Shown: positions 7,949 through 17,261 of the stretch, piece by piece
How positions within the stretch are numbered: position 1 is the stretch's first letter
Layout: each line of letters starts with the position of its first letter
Assembly (NCBI GenBank): GCA_021820245.1
Contig: JAKADT010000007.1
Location: forward strand, 1 to 36,347
Length of the DNA stretch: 36,347 nt
Source of the DNA: Thermoplasmata archaeon
Lineage (GTDB): Archaea; Thermoplasmatota; Thermoplasmata; Thermoplasmatales; Thermoplasmataceae
Direction of reading: 5' to 3'
Position numbers and translations under genes: made by a program
The notes under the pieces: model-generated
Database searches by the model: none
What the model was told of the DNA's origin: nothing
What the model saw: the letters and a program-made list of their open reading frames with translations, nothing else

Positions 7949-8636
7949 ATCACTAAAGGGATACTTGCAGAGCAAACTGGACTCTGCTGATAAGTCCATA
8001 CCAAAATTTGTAATAGAAGAGCTGAGACAAAAAATTCTCAATTCACCAACTAAGTTCTCTAAATCCGACATAGAAACCCTCTTTAACAATCTGCAACAGA
8101 GATACAGTGAAGGCAAGGAAAATTCCCTCCTTGGAAAGGTTGACACCCTGTTCAAGGAGATTACAAACGTGGAACGAATGCTTTCTGGAGACGCGAACAG
8201 AAAGAAGCCTGCAGATGAAGGTGAAGGCGAAGATCAACAGTCTTTGAGGAACAGAAACGTGTGGAGAACCCACAGGAAGTCCAAGCTCGAGGCTATTGGA
8301 GACGATGTTATATCGTTGATGGTGGCCCTGAGATGGCTGGAATTCCTGCTGGATAACTACGGTCCTGAAAATACCATAGACATACTGGACTATTACGAAA
8401 GCATCGGGTGGATCTCATCTACCGTAAAGGAACAGATGATAAAATTCACCAAGATGACTGGAATAATAACACCTGTCCAGGAATACAAAATAAAGCCGAC
8501 AATTCAGGACCACATCGTAACAATGCTCTTCATCGAAAAACTAAATGGTGGAGAAATCAGCAGAGACATTGTTGAGTCCTTGGAGAGGGAGTTTAGAACT
8601 CTTAAGAAGGGAGTTGACGAACTGTATGGGATTTAG
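7938..8636 (+). CDS. arlD: Archaellum accessory protein ArlD/ArlE
   Basis: This 232-residue protein has two parts. The N-terminal ~85 residues are helical and polar. The C-terminal archaellar D/E domain contains WLEFLLDNYGPENTIDILDY then YESIGWISS (about 133-162), a near-signature sequence for ArlD/ArlE. Between them lies a charged linker rich in Glu, Asp and Lys (about 90-105). In euryarchaea these proteins join ArlC in the cytoplasmic ring and influence switching and motor assembly. Start and stop overlap the neighbouring genes (11 bases at each side), which implies translational coupling. Whether it is best called D or E cannot be decided from this alone. Confidence 0.87.
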   Translation: MISESLKGYLQSKLDSADKSIPKFVIEELRQKILNSPTKFSKSDIETLFNNLQQRYSEGKENSLLGKVDTLFKEITNVERMLSGDANRKKPADEGEGEDQQSLRNRNVWRTHRKSKLEAIGDDVISLMVALRWLEFLLDNYGPENTIDILDYYESIGWISSTVKEQMIKFTKMTGIITPVQEYKIKPTIQDHIVTMLFIEKLNGGEISRDIVESLEREFRTLKKGVDELYGI

Positions 8637-9045
8637 TTACGTAGCAGCTGTGGCAATTCTGCTCAGCTCTTCCCTTATTTTTTTCGGGATAATCTATTCA
8701 GACTACGTTCATTCAGAAACTCAACTGAGCAATGCCCAGAATGACCAGAATAAGCAAATGTATGACTACATAAATTCGAAGGTTAATATAACAGGATATA
8801 ACGTGTCACCTTTTAATTCGGTTTATAACGTGACAATCAACATGACAAACACAGGCAGCATAACACTGGATTTGATGAGTTCAAATCTGCTGCTTAACGG
8901 AAGTCTCGAAAACTTCAGTTACAGTAGTGAATATCTGTTTCCAACGGCCAATGGAAGCGTAACTTTCCAGACAAGTGCTGGAGATTACCAGGTGGAAATA
9001 GCATTTAACACCGGCTATAAAGTAATAACGGAGGTAAAAGTTTAA
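8626..9045 (+). CDS. arlF: Archaellum stator protein ArlF
   Basis: The frame extends upstream, but the ATG at 8626 (MGFSYVAAVAILLSSS) is the natural start, overlapping the end of arlD/E by 11 bases. The 139-residue product has one N-terminal membrane helix (about 4-24) and then a beta-sandwich domain with N-x-T/S sequons (YNVTINMTNTG; NGSVTF). ArlF domains sit outside the membrane and bind the S-layer, anchoring the motor with ArlG. Thermoplasmatales-type cells lack a typical S-layer, so what this protein would anchor to is an open point. Confidence 0.87.
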   Translation: MGFSYVAAVAILLSSSLIFFGIIYSDYVHSETQLSNAQNDQNKQMYDYINSKVNITGYNVSPFNSVYNVTINMTNTGSITLDLMSSNLLLNGSLENFSYSSEYLFPTANGSVTFQTSAGDYQVEIAFNTGYKVITEVKV

Positions 9046-9497
9046 TGGCTTCAATAGCGACATCAGAAATGATAATGTTCATCGCCACAATGGTGCTCAC
9101 GGCTTCAGTGGTGGGAGTCCTGGGTGGTGAGACGCTTCACCTTTCAAACAGTCTCACGGGATCATCTACCAGTGCGTCTGCACAGATACAGACTGATTTC
9201 AAAATAATAAACGACCCATCACAGATCCCTTACGACAAAGGATACGTGTTCTATGTAAAGAATACGGGTCAGGTGGGTTTCGAGTTCACCAATAACACCG
9301 TAAACACAATCGTAAATGGATCAATAGTAACCGGGAGCTACATAAATTACAGCACCCCTCCTGGGACAAACGGGGAGCTCATGCCTTCACAGGTGGGTGA
9401 AATAACCGTAAATATAACCCTATCGGCAGGGTATCATACCATAGCGATAACTCTCAATGATGGGGTCACACAGCAAATGGTATTTGAGATTGACTAG
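9045..9497 (+). CDS. arlG: Archaellum stator protein ArlG
   Basis: The 150-residue protein starts at an ATG that shares a base with the TAA of arlF (TAATG), so translation is coupled. It has one N-terminal membrane helix (about 8-27, IMFIATMVLTASVVGVLG) and an extracellular beta-sandwich with KGYVFYVKNTGQVGFEF and several N-linked glycosylation sequons. In Sulfolobus, ArlF and ArlG form the stator filament that holds the motor in the envelope. Its position between arlF and arlH is the standard euryarchaeal order. Confidence 0.87.
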   Translation: MASIATSEMIMFIATMVLTASVVGVLGGETLHLSNSLTGSSTSASAQIQTDFKIINDPSQIPYDKGYVFYVKNTGQVGFEFTNNTVNTIVNGSIVTGSYINYSTPPGTNGELMPSQVGEITVNITLSAGYHTIAITLNDGVTQQMVFEID

Positions 9498-9506
9498 TGA
9501 TCTAAC

Positions 9507-10178
9507 ATGTTCCTTAATTTCACAATCGAGGGGGATGAACTCGACAGAAGAATGGGTGGTGGCCTTTACGTTGGCCAGATTGTCACAATCATAGGTGGCA
9601 ATGGTGAGGGGAAGACCCTTCTCTCTCTCAGGTTGTCCTACGGTGTGATGAAACATGGAACAGAGATAGCATACATATCATCACAGTTTCCCATTCGGGA
9701 ATTCGTGTCTGAGGCCGAGGCACTTGGATATTCACTCTTCAACCCAATCCTTTCGGGACAGATATCATACATAACAACTGTATTCCTGCTGAGAAAAAGC
9801 AGAAGGTCTACAGTAGACGAGATGCTGAATAACGACGGCATAAAGGAGAAACAGATGGTTGTTGTGGATTCCTTCAAGAAGGATATGTTCAGGGACTTTG
9901 ACATATCGGATTTCTTCTCAAAGTTGAGGAAATTCTCTGAGGGAAGAGTGGTCATACTAACCGTAAACCCACAGGATTTCACAAATGAAGAGATGACCAT
10001 CATAAAACAGCTCTCCACAACCATAATAAACCTGACCTCCAGGGATCTGGCCGGAGAGAGAAAGCATACCATCGATCTGATGAAATACCCAATGGCTATG
10101 AAATCTTTCCAGCAGGCAATTCCATTCAGGATAGAACCGGGAAGAGGATTGATAGTGGAAATATCAAGCGTATCATGA
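9507..10178 (+). CDS. arlH: Archaellum motor regulator ArlH (KaiC-like)
   Basis: This 223-residue RecA/KaiC-fold protein binds ATP and stacks on the ArlI motor. The Walker A motif is GGNGEGKTLL at residues 30-39 and the Walker B is MVVVDS near 115-121. The N-terminal FTIEGDELDRRMGGGL is typical of ArlH. ArlH is reported to bind ATP and to autophosphorylate in some species, and it regulates ArlI assembly. It lies 9 bases after arlG and 18 bases before arlI. Confidence 0.93.
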   Translation: MFLNFTIEGDELDRRMGGGLYVGQIVTIIGGNGEGKTLLSLRLSYGVMKHGTEIAYISSQFPIREFVSEAEALGYSLFNPILSGQISYITTVFLLRKSRRSTVDEMLNNDGIKEKQMVVVDSFKKDMFRDFDISDFFSKLRKFSEGRVVILTVNPQDFTNEEMTIIKQLSTTIINLTSRDLAGERKHTIDLMKYPMAMKSFQQAIPFRIEPGRGLIVEISSVS

Positions 10179-10196
10179 TGAAAATGAGGTAATAAA

Positions 10197-11822
10197 ATGG
10201 CAGAAATGATAATATCTGACAGTCTGGAAGTGGCTCAGAGCCGCAATCCACACCTGAGGGCTTACCTGGACAGGTACAGATCCACAACGCAGAGAACTCC
10301 AACTTTTATGCCTGTGCCTGACAACTCACTCAGGGACATGGCGTCCATCGACGTCATCTATCCGGTAGGTGATCCAATATTCATTCACATAAATCTGGAT
10401 GAATTCGGTGAAAAAATTTACACTCCAATTGAACCTAATTTAACAGATGAGGAGGACCTGTTCATGGATGAGATTTTAAATCTAATACTGGCAGTTGCGG
10501 CTGACTATCCTCCTCCCGAGAATGATGAAGTTCTTGAGAACAATCTTGATGAGATATACAAAAAGAAAATTTCCATAGGTACAGCCAACAAGGTCAAGGG
10601 ATCCACTGCTACTGTGACACCTGACCTGAATGCAAGACTTCTTTACAACCTGAAGAAAAATGTACTTGGACTGGGTCCAATAGAACCGCTCATAAGGGAT
10701 TCTCACATAGAGGATATCAGCGGAATAGGGGCGTTTGATGTCTTTATAGTGCATAAGATTCTTGGAACCCTGAGAACAAGGATAAGTTTTGGAAACAACA
10801 ATAAACTTTCACTATACAGCAAAAGACTCAGTGAAAGAGTGGGGAGACCAGTTAGTGACAAGACGCCAATTGTTGATGCAACACTTCCTGACGGTTCAAG
10901 GCTTTCAATTGTTTACAGCAGCGATGTTTCGGCCAGGGGGCCAAGCTTCACAATAAGAAAATTCGCGGATATACCGATAAGCATGGTACAACTTGTGAAA
11001 TACAACACCATGTCTGCTGAGGAGGCAGCCTACCTGTGGCTGGCCCTTGAATACGGTCAGAGTATATTTGTATGCGGTGAAACAGCCAGCGGTAAGACCA
11101 CTGTGATCAATGCCATGGTTCCATTTATCAGGCCTGAATCCAAGATCTTCAGCGCGGAAGATACCCCTGAAGTAAGGGCACCACAACCTGCATGGCAGCA
11201 ACTCGTAACCAGGGAAAGGGGAGCTGAAGACAGCAGAGTCACACTTTATGATCTTCTCAGAACAGCCCTGAGGTCCAGACCCAATTACATAATCGTTGGG
11301 GAAATAAGAGGGGCCGAAGGGTCAATGGCATTTCAGGCCATGCAGACTGGACATCCTGTTCTCGCCACCTTTCATGCATCATCGGTAAAGAAGATGATAC
11401 AGAGGTTTACCGGTACTCCAATCAACATACCGGTAACGTTCATGGATAACCTGAACATAGCGCTGATACAGCAGGCAGTGTATGTCAATGGAAGGTTTCT
11501 CAGGCGTACAACAAGCATCAACGAGATTGAAGGTTATTTCGAAGAACTTGGGGGTGTTTCAACCAAGCAGGTTTTCCAGTGGGACCCATCGACCGATCAG
11601 CATGTCTTCAGGGGTTTGAACAACAGCTACATCCTTGAAAAGAGAATAGCCGCCACTGCAGGCATGAGAGATCCGAAAGCAATCTATGATGAGCTGTTCA
11701 AGAGGACAAGAATCATAGAGGGACTCATAAGAAAGAATGTCAACTCGTACTATGATGTGTTCAATGTCACAAAAACGTTCTATATAAAGGGAGAAGGCGC
11801 TGTATCGGCTCTCTACGGATGA
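10197..11822 (+). CDS. arlI: Archaellum assembly and rotation ATPase ArlI
   Basis: The 541 residues are the hexameric secretion-type ATPase that drives both filament assembly and rotation. Walker A is FVCGETASGKTTVIN near residues 290-304 and Walker B is NYIIVGEIRGAEG near 362-374. The histidine box GHPVLATFHAS lies near 390-400, and arginine-rich RTALRSRP precedes Walker B. The N-terminal domain (about 1-190) is the mobile ring that distinguishes ArlI from simpler pilus ATPases. The gene begins after a GAGGTAATAA leader with a ribosome-binding-like GAGGT. Its TGA overlaps the ATG of arlJ. Confidence 0.95.
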   Translation: MAEMIISDSLEVAQSRNPHLRAYLDRYRSTTQRTPTFMPVPDNSLRDMASIDVIYPVGDPIFIHINLDEFGEKIYTPIEPNLTDEEDLFMDEILNLILAVAADYPPPENDEVLENNLDEIYKKKISIGTANKVKGSTATVTPDLNARLLYNLKKNVLGLGPIEPLIRDSHIEDISGIGAFDVFIVHKILGTLRTRISFGNNNKLSLYSKRLSERVGRPVSDKTPIVDATLPDGSRLSIVYSSDVSARGPSFTIRKFADIPISMVQLVKYNTMSAEEAAYLWLALEYGQSIFVCGETASGKTTVINAMVPFIRPESKIFSAEDTPEVRAPQPAWQQLVTRERGAEDSRVTLYDLLRTALRSRPNYIIVGEIRGAEGSMAFQAMQTGHPVLATFHASSVKKMIQRFTGTPINIPVTFMDNLNIALIQQAVYVNGRFLRRTTSINEIEGYFEELGGVSTKQVFQWDPSTDQHVFRGLNNSYILEKRIAATAGMRDPKAIYDELFKRTRIIEGLIRKNVNSYYDVFNVTKTFYIKGEGAVSALYG

Positions 11823-13483
11823 TCAATATGATGGATGCAAAGAGGCTTGGAAGATTTACAGGAATAGAGTTCGGAAAGAAGGATGTAGCCATAGTGCTCT
11901 TCGCGTCGGCTCTTTCCGGCATCTTCCTTATACTATACGGGGAGACAAAGAGCCTTGTTTTTCTCATTGTATCCGCCGTGAGTGCAGTGATGCTTCTAGG
12001 CATATTTCTCAGGCCTATTCTCGAAAGGGACAACAAGAAAAACAACATAAACTCAAATATACCGTTTTTCATAACCGCCTTTGCAACACTTTCCGTGAGC
12101 GCGGCAAACAGGATAGATATAATCGAACTTCTATCAAAAAAGGACAAGCTTGGGGCTGTCAGGGAGGATATGGCAAAACTGGTAAACCTTGTGAGAAACT
12201 GGAAAAGAGGGCTTTCGGAGGCTGCAATGTTTCTTTCCCAGAGGACGCCCAGTGAAGTTTTTGCCGACTTCCTTGCCAGATTTGGCCATGCAATCGACAG
12301 CGGGCAGGATTTCGAGGAGTTTGTGAGGGATGAAGCCGGTACCGTTATGAGTAATTTCGAGACCACATATATCTCAAGCCTGTACACCTTTGATCTCTAC
12401 AAGGATATGTACATTTCACTTTTGCTTGCCTTTGCCTTTCTCATAACGTTCATACTCATAATGCCCATACTCATACCAATAAACATAATAGCGGTCCTTT
12501 CCCTGAGCATGATAACCATCATTATGGGGGAAGCTCTGCTTGTGTATGGAATCAAGATGGTACTCCCAAATGATCCCATATGGCACGACACCGGAATCAA
12601 GACAGATCTTCAGCTGAAGATAAGAAAGATATTCATCATGGCAGGAGTCATTTCCATGGTCCTGCTCACAGCCCTCCTGACAACCGGACTTGCGCTTAAG
12701 ATACCTTTTTACTTTGATATTGCAATAATAATAACTCCATTTGCCTGGCCCGGCATAGTGGGGTCCAGGGAGGAGAAGAAAATCACGAAGAAAGATGACA
12801 TGTTCGGGAGCTTTATAAGGTCGCTTGCAGGATCGGCTTCTGCAAGGGGAAACATGGTCATTGAGGCACTTAAGTCAATTGTTCTTCATGATTTTGGGTC
12901 CCTGACCAGGGACATAAGGAATCTTTACAAAAGACTCACCTACAGGATCAGCAATACGGAAGCCTGGAAGAATTTCAGTGCAGAAACTGGTTCGCACCTA
13001 ATCGAGGTGTTCTCAGAATCATTTGTCGAAAGTATAGACCTAGGAGCTGATGCCGAGAAAGCCGGACTGGTTGTGGCCGATAACTTTGACAAGGTCATAA
13101 GACTCAGGAAGAGAAGGCATTCATCCGTGTCAAGCTATGTTGGGGTTATTTATGGAATCACGGGAGGGCTTGCCTTTTCCCTGGCCATATCTTACGGCGT
13201 CCTGGAGATCATAAGCAAGGTGTTTTCAAGCCTCGATGTATCCAGCCTCAACGACTTTGGCATATTTGTTGCCCAACCACCATCCGAACTGCTCATAATA
13301 GAGATGTTCATTGTTGCAATCCTGTTCCTGCATTCATTTGTTGCCGGCACTGCCCTGAAAATAGCTGATGGAGGGAGAGTGGCACATAGCCTTCACCATG
13401 CAGTCATAATGATCTGGATCGTCTCCATTGTTATTTACGGAACGCTCCAGGTGGTTGTTCTTATGCTTGGCGGAGGACTGTGA
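11819..13483 (+). CDS. arlJ: Archaellum membrane platform protein ArlJ
   Basis: This 554-residue polytopic protein is the platform on which ArlI acts. Hydrophobic segments lie near residues 23-67, 195-245, 265-315 and 440-550, framing two large cytoplasmic regions. The family (TadC/GspF-type T2SF domain) is seen twice, around DMAKLVNLVRNWKRGLSEAA and ARGNMVIEALKSIVLHDFGS. The start is an ATG overlapping the arlI stop (ATGATC); an internal ATG at 11828 (MMDAKRLG) is an alternative. It is the last gene of the arl operon, and a U-rich tract follows. Confidence 0.93.
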   Translation: MINMMDAKRLGRFTGIEFGKKDVAIVLFASALSGIFLILYGETKSLVFLIVSAVSAVMLLGIFLRPILERDNKKNNINSNIPFFITAFATLSVSAANRIDIIELLSKKDKLGAVREDMAKLVNLVRNWKRGLSEAAMFLSQRTPSEVFADFLARFGHAIDSGQDFEEFVRDEAGTVMSNFETTYISSLYTFDLYKDMYISLLLAFAFLITFILIMPILIPINIIAVLSLSMITIIMGEALLVYGIKMVLPNDPIWHDTGIKTDLQLKIRKIFIMAGVISMVLLTALLTTGLALKIPFYFDIAIIITPFAWPGIVGSREEKKITKKDDMFGSFIRSLAGSASARGNMVIEALKSIVLHDFGSLTRDIRNLYKRLTYRISNTEAWKNFSAETGSHLIEVFSESFVESIDLGADAEKAGLVVADNFDKVIRLRKRRHSSVSSYVGVIYGITGGLAFSLAISYGVLEIISKVFSSLDVSSLNDFGIFVAQPPSELLIIEMFIVAILFLHSFVAGTALKIADGGRVAHSLHHAVIMIWIVSIVIYGTLQVVVLMLGGGL

Positions 13484-13489
13484 TCAGCA

Positions 13490-13504
13490 ATTTTCTTTAT
13501 TTTT
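13490..13504 (+). terminator. U-rich tract after the arl operon
   Basis: The sequence ttttctttattttt follows the arlJ stop codon directly. Archaeal termination usually depends on such U tracts without a strong hairpin. It would separate the arl operon from the TPR gene, which begins 55 bases later and has its own AT-rich element (aaaactaaaatagg) about 25-30 bases upstream of its ATG. Confidence 0.45.
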
Positions 13505-13559
13505 GACTGAACATTCGGGACTGGGAAAACTAAAATAGGCTTGGATCGATCCACCTTCA

Positions 13560-16500
13560 ATGGCTGAACTGCCTAAAACCAGAATCAATGGCAGGAAATT
13601 ACTTTCCATGATAGAGATGACCTCCGAAGCATCCATGGGAAAAGATTTCCAGGAATTGTCAGGTGAAATTGTATCCATTGTTTCCGATTTCCAGGATGAG
13701 TTTACACAGAAGGAACAGATGAAATATGATGAAAACGTATCTGCAATCCTGGTCAGAAGCAGGACCGAACTGAGTGAGAATCTCAGGAATAGGATCCTGG
13801 TTTCTCTTGGAAAGCTTTTTCCATCAAATAATTATGTGAAACTTTTCAGGGGAATAGAACTCATAAAAGGTGGGAAACCTGAAGAAGGACTGGTGGAAGT
13901 TGAGACCACTACCGGATGGGAACAGAATGAGGAATTTTTTGACGCTGTTTCCAGGTCTGATATTTCAGATGAAAAGATAGGTTACATTGTGGTTAAATCG
14001 GCTGAATCAGGAGGCGGAAATGCCAGTCTGTGGGACAGGTTCATGCGATCAGGCAGGCATAAGGACGACGTGGTATCTGTAATTGATGCACTCAACGTGA
14101 GCAACCACCTGAAAACACTTGAGAATTTCCTGACTGTTGTGATCCAGTACGATCCAGATCCATTGTACACGGTTAAGATGTGTCAGGTTCTCAATGCACT
14201 TGGAAAGAGAACCGAACTGATCGATTTACTTGGGGAAATGAACATTTTTTCGCTTGAAGATTCCTCCCAGATAAACACTGTATGCGATCTTATGTTACAG
14301 TCGGGGCTCTATGGAAAAGCTCTTGATCTGTGTAATCGAGGCCTTGAAATGTTCCAGGATGAACACCTCATAATGGTAAGGGCAGAATCACTGATTGGAA
14401 CTGGAAATTTGAACGGTGCCATAAAGGTATACCAGGATATGATGGAAAAATACCCTGACAATGTGGATTACAGGATAAGATGTGCCAGATTACAGTATGA
14501 AGCTGGAAAATATGCGGATTGCTCTGAAACGTTCAGGAAAGTACCGTATTCAAAGCTCGACGAGGGGGATTTTACAGCAATGATAAGGGCCAAGGCATCT
14601 ACATCTATGACAATTGAAGCGTTAACAGATGTTTCTGAAATGATGACCATTTACGGAAAAACCATTGAGAACTTACATATCAAGATGGACCTTGAAAAGT
14701 CCCTTGACATGGCCAGTGAATGCTATTACACTGCCGAAGAAATCCTGGAACTTGACCCTGATGACGAGTCAGCAAGGGAATTTTACAGAAATTATCTCTT
14801 CAGGAACCTGGAGTATGAAAAATTTTTGAAATTTATAAATGGTGATGAAAGGAACGCACTGATACCTGAGGTGATTGTCGCACTTGCAGGAACTGGAGAA
14901 TTTATGGATGCAGTGGGCCTGATGAAACTCAATCCACATTCTCTGGAATACCCGAAAGTATGGGACTCTATTTTTTTCAGTGCAAGGACCTCCGAACAGT
15001 TAAGGGCTCTTGAGAATTGCATCACTGGACTTGATACGCCCGGCAGTAGAAACATCGGAAAGATCATTGGTTTCATAAGAGGGAGATCAAATGCTGAAGA
15101 AAATGTTGACTGGGAGGATGTTTCAGATCTTGGATCGGTATCAATTGCATATATTGATATAATGTCACTTTTCAATTCCGGCAGGTTCAGTGAGATTGAA
15201 CAGTCACTTTCATTTCTACCGGAAAACAGGTTCAGCAGTTTGAGAAATATTATTGAGTATATGATACAGGTAAGAAGCGGTAAGCGTACCGGGGATATTG
15301 TGGATTCCTCAGATTTCATGTATCCTGCCACATGGATACTGATTCGCAATGGACTGTATGAAGACGCCTATTCGAAACTTACGAAGCTTGAAAATCCACA
15401 TCCTGACCCATTTTACATATATTATGAGAGCCTCATAATGGAAGGAAGAGGGGATTACACCGGATCTAGAAAAAATATACGTCGCGCGATTGAAGATCTT
15501 GAAAACTTTATGTTTATGGACCTTTCTGCAAGAATGTCACTGAGATGCGGAGACTTCAGGGATGTTATTTCTGTTTACGAGGAACTTTTCAGGTCTGGTG
15601 GGCAGGACTCAATAGATTTTCAGGCCATTTATAATATCCTGTCTGGTGCAAAAAGCCAGGAATTCACAATCAATTTTATTGACCTTTGTGACTATAACTC
15701 ATTCTCCAACAGATGGGTAAAAAGGTTGAAACGTGACATGCTTCTTGAGAGGAGCGAGTGGAAAACTGCCTATGATATTTCAAGAAATATAATTGTAGAG
15801 GGGGGACTGGAAGAATCTGATATAGCTTCCCACCTCTCCATAGTTGAGAAGATGGATCTTGAGCATGACAGGATATCTTTCCTGGAAGATGTACGGAGTG
15901 ATCTTGAGACCCCAAGAATAGATGTCATGATCGGTGACATATACTTCACAAACGGTCGGTATGAGAAGGCACTTCAATGTTACAGGGATGCCATAAGAAA
16001 CGGTATGGATCCCACGAAGATACATAATTATGCCGAAACCCTCATAAATACAGGAAATTACAATGAGGCTTCCGTTGCCATTTCCAATCTGAACTCTCCA
16101 CCTCTTCTTCTTGTGAAGCTTTACAGCGGAAAGAATGACATTGAGAATCTCCTGAAACTTCTGAATAACTTTACCATAAGGGACGAAAAAGATGAAGATG
16201 CCCTGATTTTTGTATGCAACAGTCACTGGAGAGACCCTGATGTGAGGAAAAAACTGAAAGACATCTATTCCAATGGTGGTTATCTTTTCCTTGGTAAGGC
16301 TATTGCTGAGAAACTGACACAGGATGGATCATATGATGAGGCAACGGACATACTGAGAAACATGTTCAAGAATTATCCTGAAGATGTCCAGGTGGCACGC
16401 ATGTATTCAGGGATGCTTATGAGGAGAGGAGACAGGTCTGAAGCAATAAGGTCACTGTCAAGAGGGTTGAAAAATTCTAAGTCAATGGAGGATGCCATGG

Positions 16501-17261
16501 AGTTCACAAATGAGCTTCTAAGGACCTATTACGATGACGGTGATTACAGGTCAGTGACTGATCTTTATGAGACCGATCCATCCCTTGTGGACAGGGACGG
16601 CCTGAAGATCATCATAAGGAGCTATATTGCTCTTGATAAATTTGATGACGCTGAGAGGGTAATGTCAAGACAGGCTAAGATGCTTGACCAGGGCCTTAAT
16701 GATGATCTTTATGTGGAGCTCCAGTCCAGGAAGAATTTCACGGAGCTCCTGACCTACATAAACAGGCTCTTGAAACTTGAATATAAGGCCGGAAGAGAAT
16801 TCAACGTAAATGAGGCTGTCTATAAGGCAGAGATACCTGTTGATAAAATGGCTGAAGTACTTGATTTCCTGCGGGCGGACAGATATTTTGGTGAACCAAA
16901 TCCCGATAAGTACGAACTTCTCTCCAGAGATGTGATCAAGAGAATTGTGAAAGATACCGGCGTGGAAAAGATAACTGATGTCCAGATTTTCATGATCTAC
17001 GGTAACCTTGACAGGAAAGATGCTGTTGTTGCAGTAAATATATATAATTACATAATGGAGAGGATAAGACGGGTAAATATCCCGAGAACTGAGGATGCTG
17101 AAATAATGAAAATGGTCAGAAAGGCGCTGAAGGATAATATTCCATCCGAACCTCTGCATTTGATGTATATGCTCGACATAGGGATAAGCACAGCAATGGA
17201 TGTCATTGCACTCATGGACTACATGGCTGGAATTAAGAATATGGAGAGGGAAGATAGGTGA
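13560..17261 (+). CDS. Very large TPR-like helical repeat protein
   Basis: This is a 1233-residue soluble protein, built almost wholly of paired helices. Clear TPR-type units include residues about 250-330 (KALDLCNRGLEMFQDEHLIM; AIKVYQDMMEKYPDNVDYRI), 799-840 (YEKALQCYRDAIRNGMD) and 923-990 (DEATDILRNMFKNYPEDVQV). No signal peptide, membrane segment or catalytic motif is visible. Such solenoids are protein-binding scaffolds. The C-terminal ~130 residues (after about 1100) look different, a more globular helical domain. The gene sits between the archaellum operon and a membrane protease; its stop overlaps the protease GTG start by four bases. The function is unknown, and a link to archaellum assembly or membrane proteolysis is only suggested by position. 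Confidence 0.85.
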   Translation: MAELPKTRINGRKLLSMIEMTSEASMGKDFQELSGEIVSIVSDFQDEFTQKEQMKYDENVSAILVRSRTELSENLRNRILVSLGKLFPSNNYVKLFRGIELIKGGKPEEGLVEVETTTGWEQNEEFFDAVSRSDISDEKIGYIVVKSAESGGGNASLWDRFMRSGRHKDDVVSVIDALNVSNHLKTLENFLTVVIQYDPDPLYTVKMCQVLNALGKRTELIDLLGEMNIFSLEDSSQINTVCDLMLQSGLYGKALDLCNRGLEMFQDEHLIMVRAESLIGTGNLNGAIKVYQDMMEKYPDNVDYRIRCARLQYEAGKYADCSETFRKVPYSKLDEGDFTAMIRAKASTSMTIEALTDVSEMMTIYGKTIENLHIKMDLEKSLDMASECYYTAEEILELDPDDESAREFYRNYLFRNLEYEKFLKFINGDERNALIPEVIVALAGTGEFMDAVGLMKLNPHSLEYPKVWDSIFFSARTSEQLRALENCITGLDTPGSRNIGKIIGFIRGRSNAEENVDWEDVSDLGSVSIAYIDIMSLFNSGRFSEIEQSLSFLPENRFSSLRNIIEYMIQVRSGKRTGDIVDSSDFMYPATWILIRNGLYEDAYSKLTKLENPHPDPFYIYYESLIMEGRGDYTGSRKNIRRAIEDLENFMFMDLSARMSLRCGDFRDVISVYEELFRSGGQDSIDFQAIYNILSGAKSQEFTINFIDLCDYNSFSNRWVKRLKRDMLLERSEWKTAYDISRNIIVEGGLEESDIASHLSIVEKMDLEHDRISFLEDVRSDLETPRIDVMIGDIYFTNGRYEKALQCYRDAIRNGMDPTKIHNYAETLINTGNYNEASVAISNLNSPPLLLVKLYSGKNDIENLLKLLNNFTIRDEKDEDALIFVCNSHWRDPDVRKKLKDIYSNGGYLFLGKAIAEKLTQDGSYDEATDILRNMFKNYPEDVQVARMYSGMLMRRGDRSEAIRSLSRGLKNSKSMEDAMEFTNELLRTYYDDGDYRSVTDLYETDPSLVDRDGLKIIIRSYIALDKFDDAERVMSRQAKMLDQGLNDDLYVELQSRKNFTELLTYINRLLKLEYKAGREFNVNEAVYKAEIPVDKMAEVLDFLRADRYFGEPNPDKYELLSRDVIKRIVKDTGVEKITDVQIFMIYGNLDRKDAVVAVNIYNYIMERIRRVNIPRTEDAEIMKMVRKALKDNIPSEPLHLMYMLDIGISTAMDVIALMDYMAGIKNMEREDR

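Noticed and set aside
11767-12387. Long antisense frame of 206 residues on the minus strand across arlI/arlJ
   Set aside because: It is a Ser/Leu-rich shadow of arlJ with no start context or family resemblance, and arlJ is strongly supported on the other strand.
14792-15349. Minus-strand frame of 185 residues inside the TPR gene
   Set aside because: Antisense shadow with shadow-type composition (Ser/Phe/Ile rich); the plus-strand TPR frame covers it fully.
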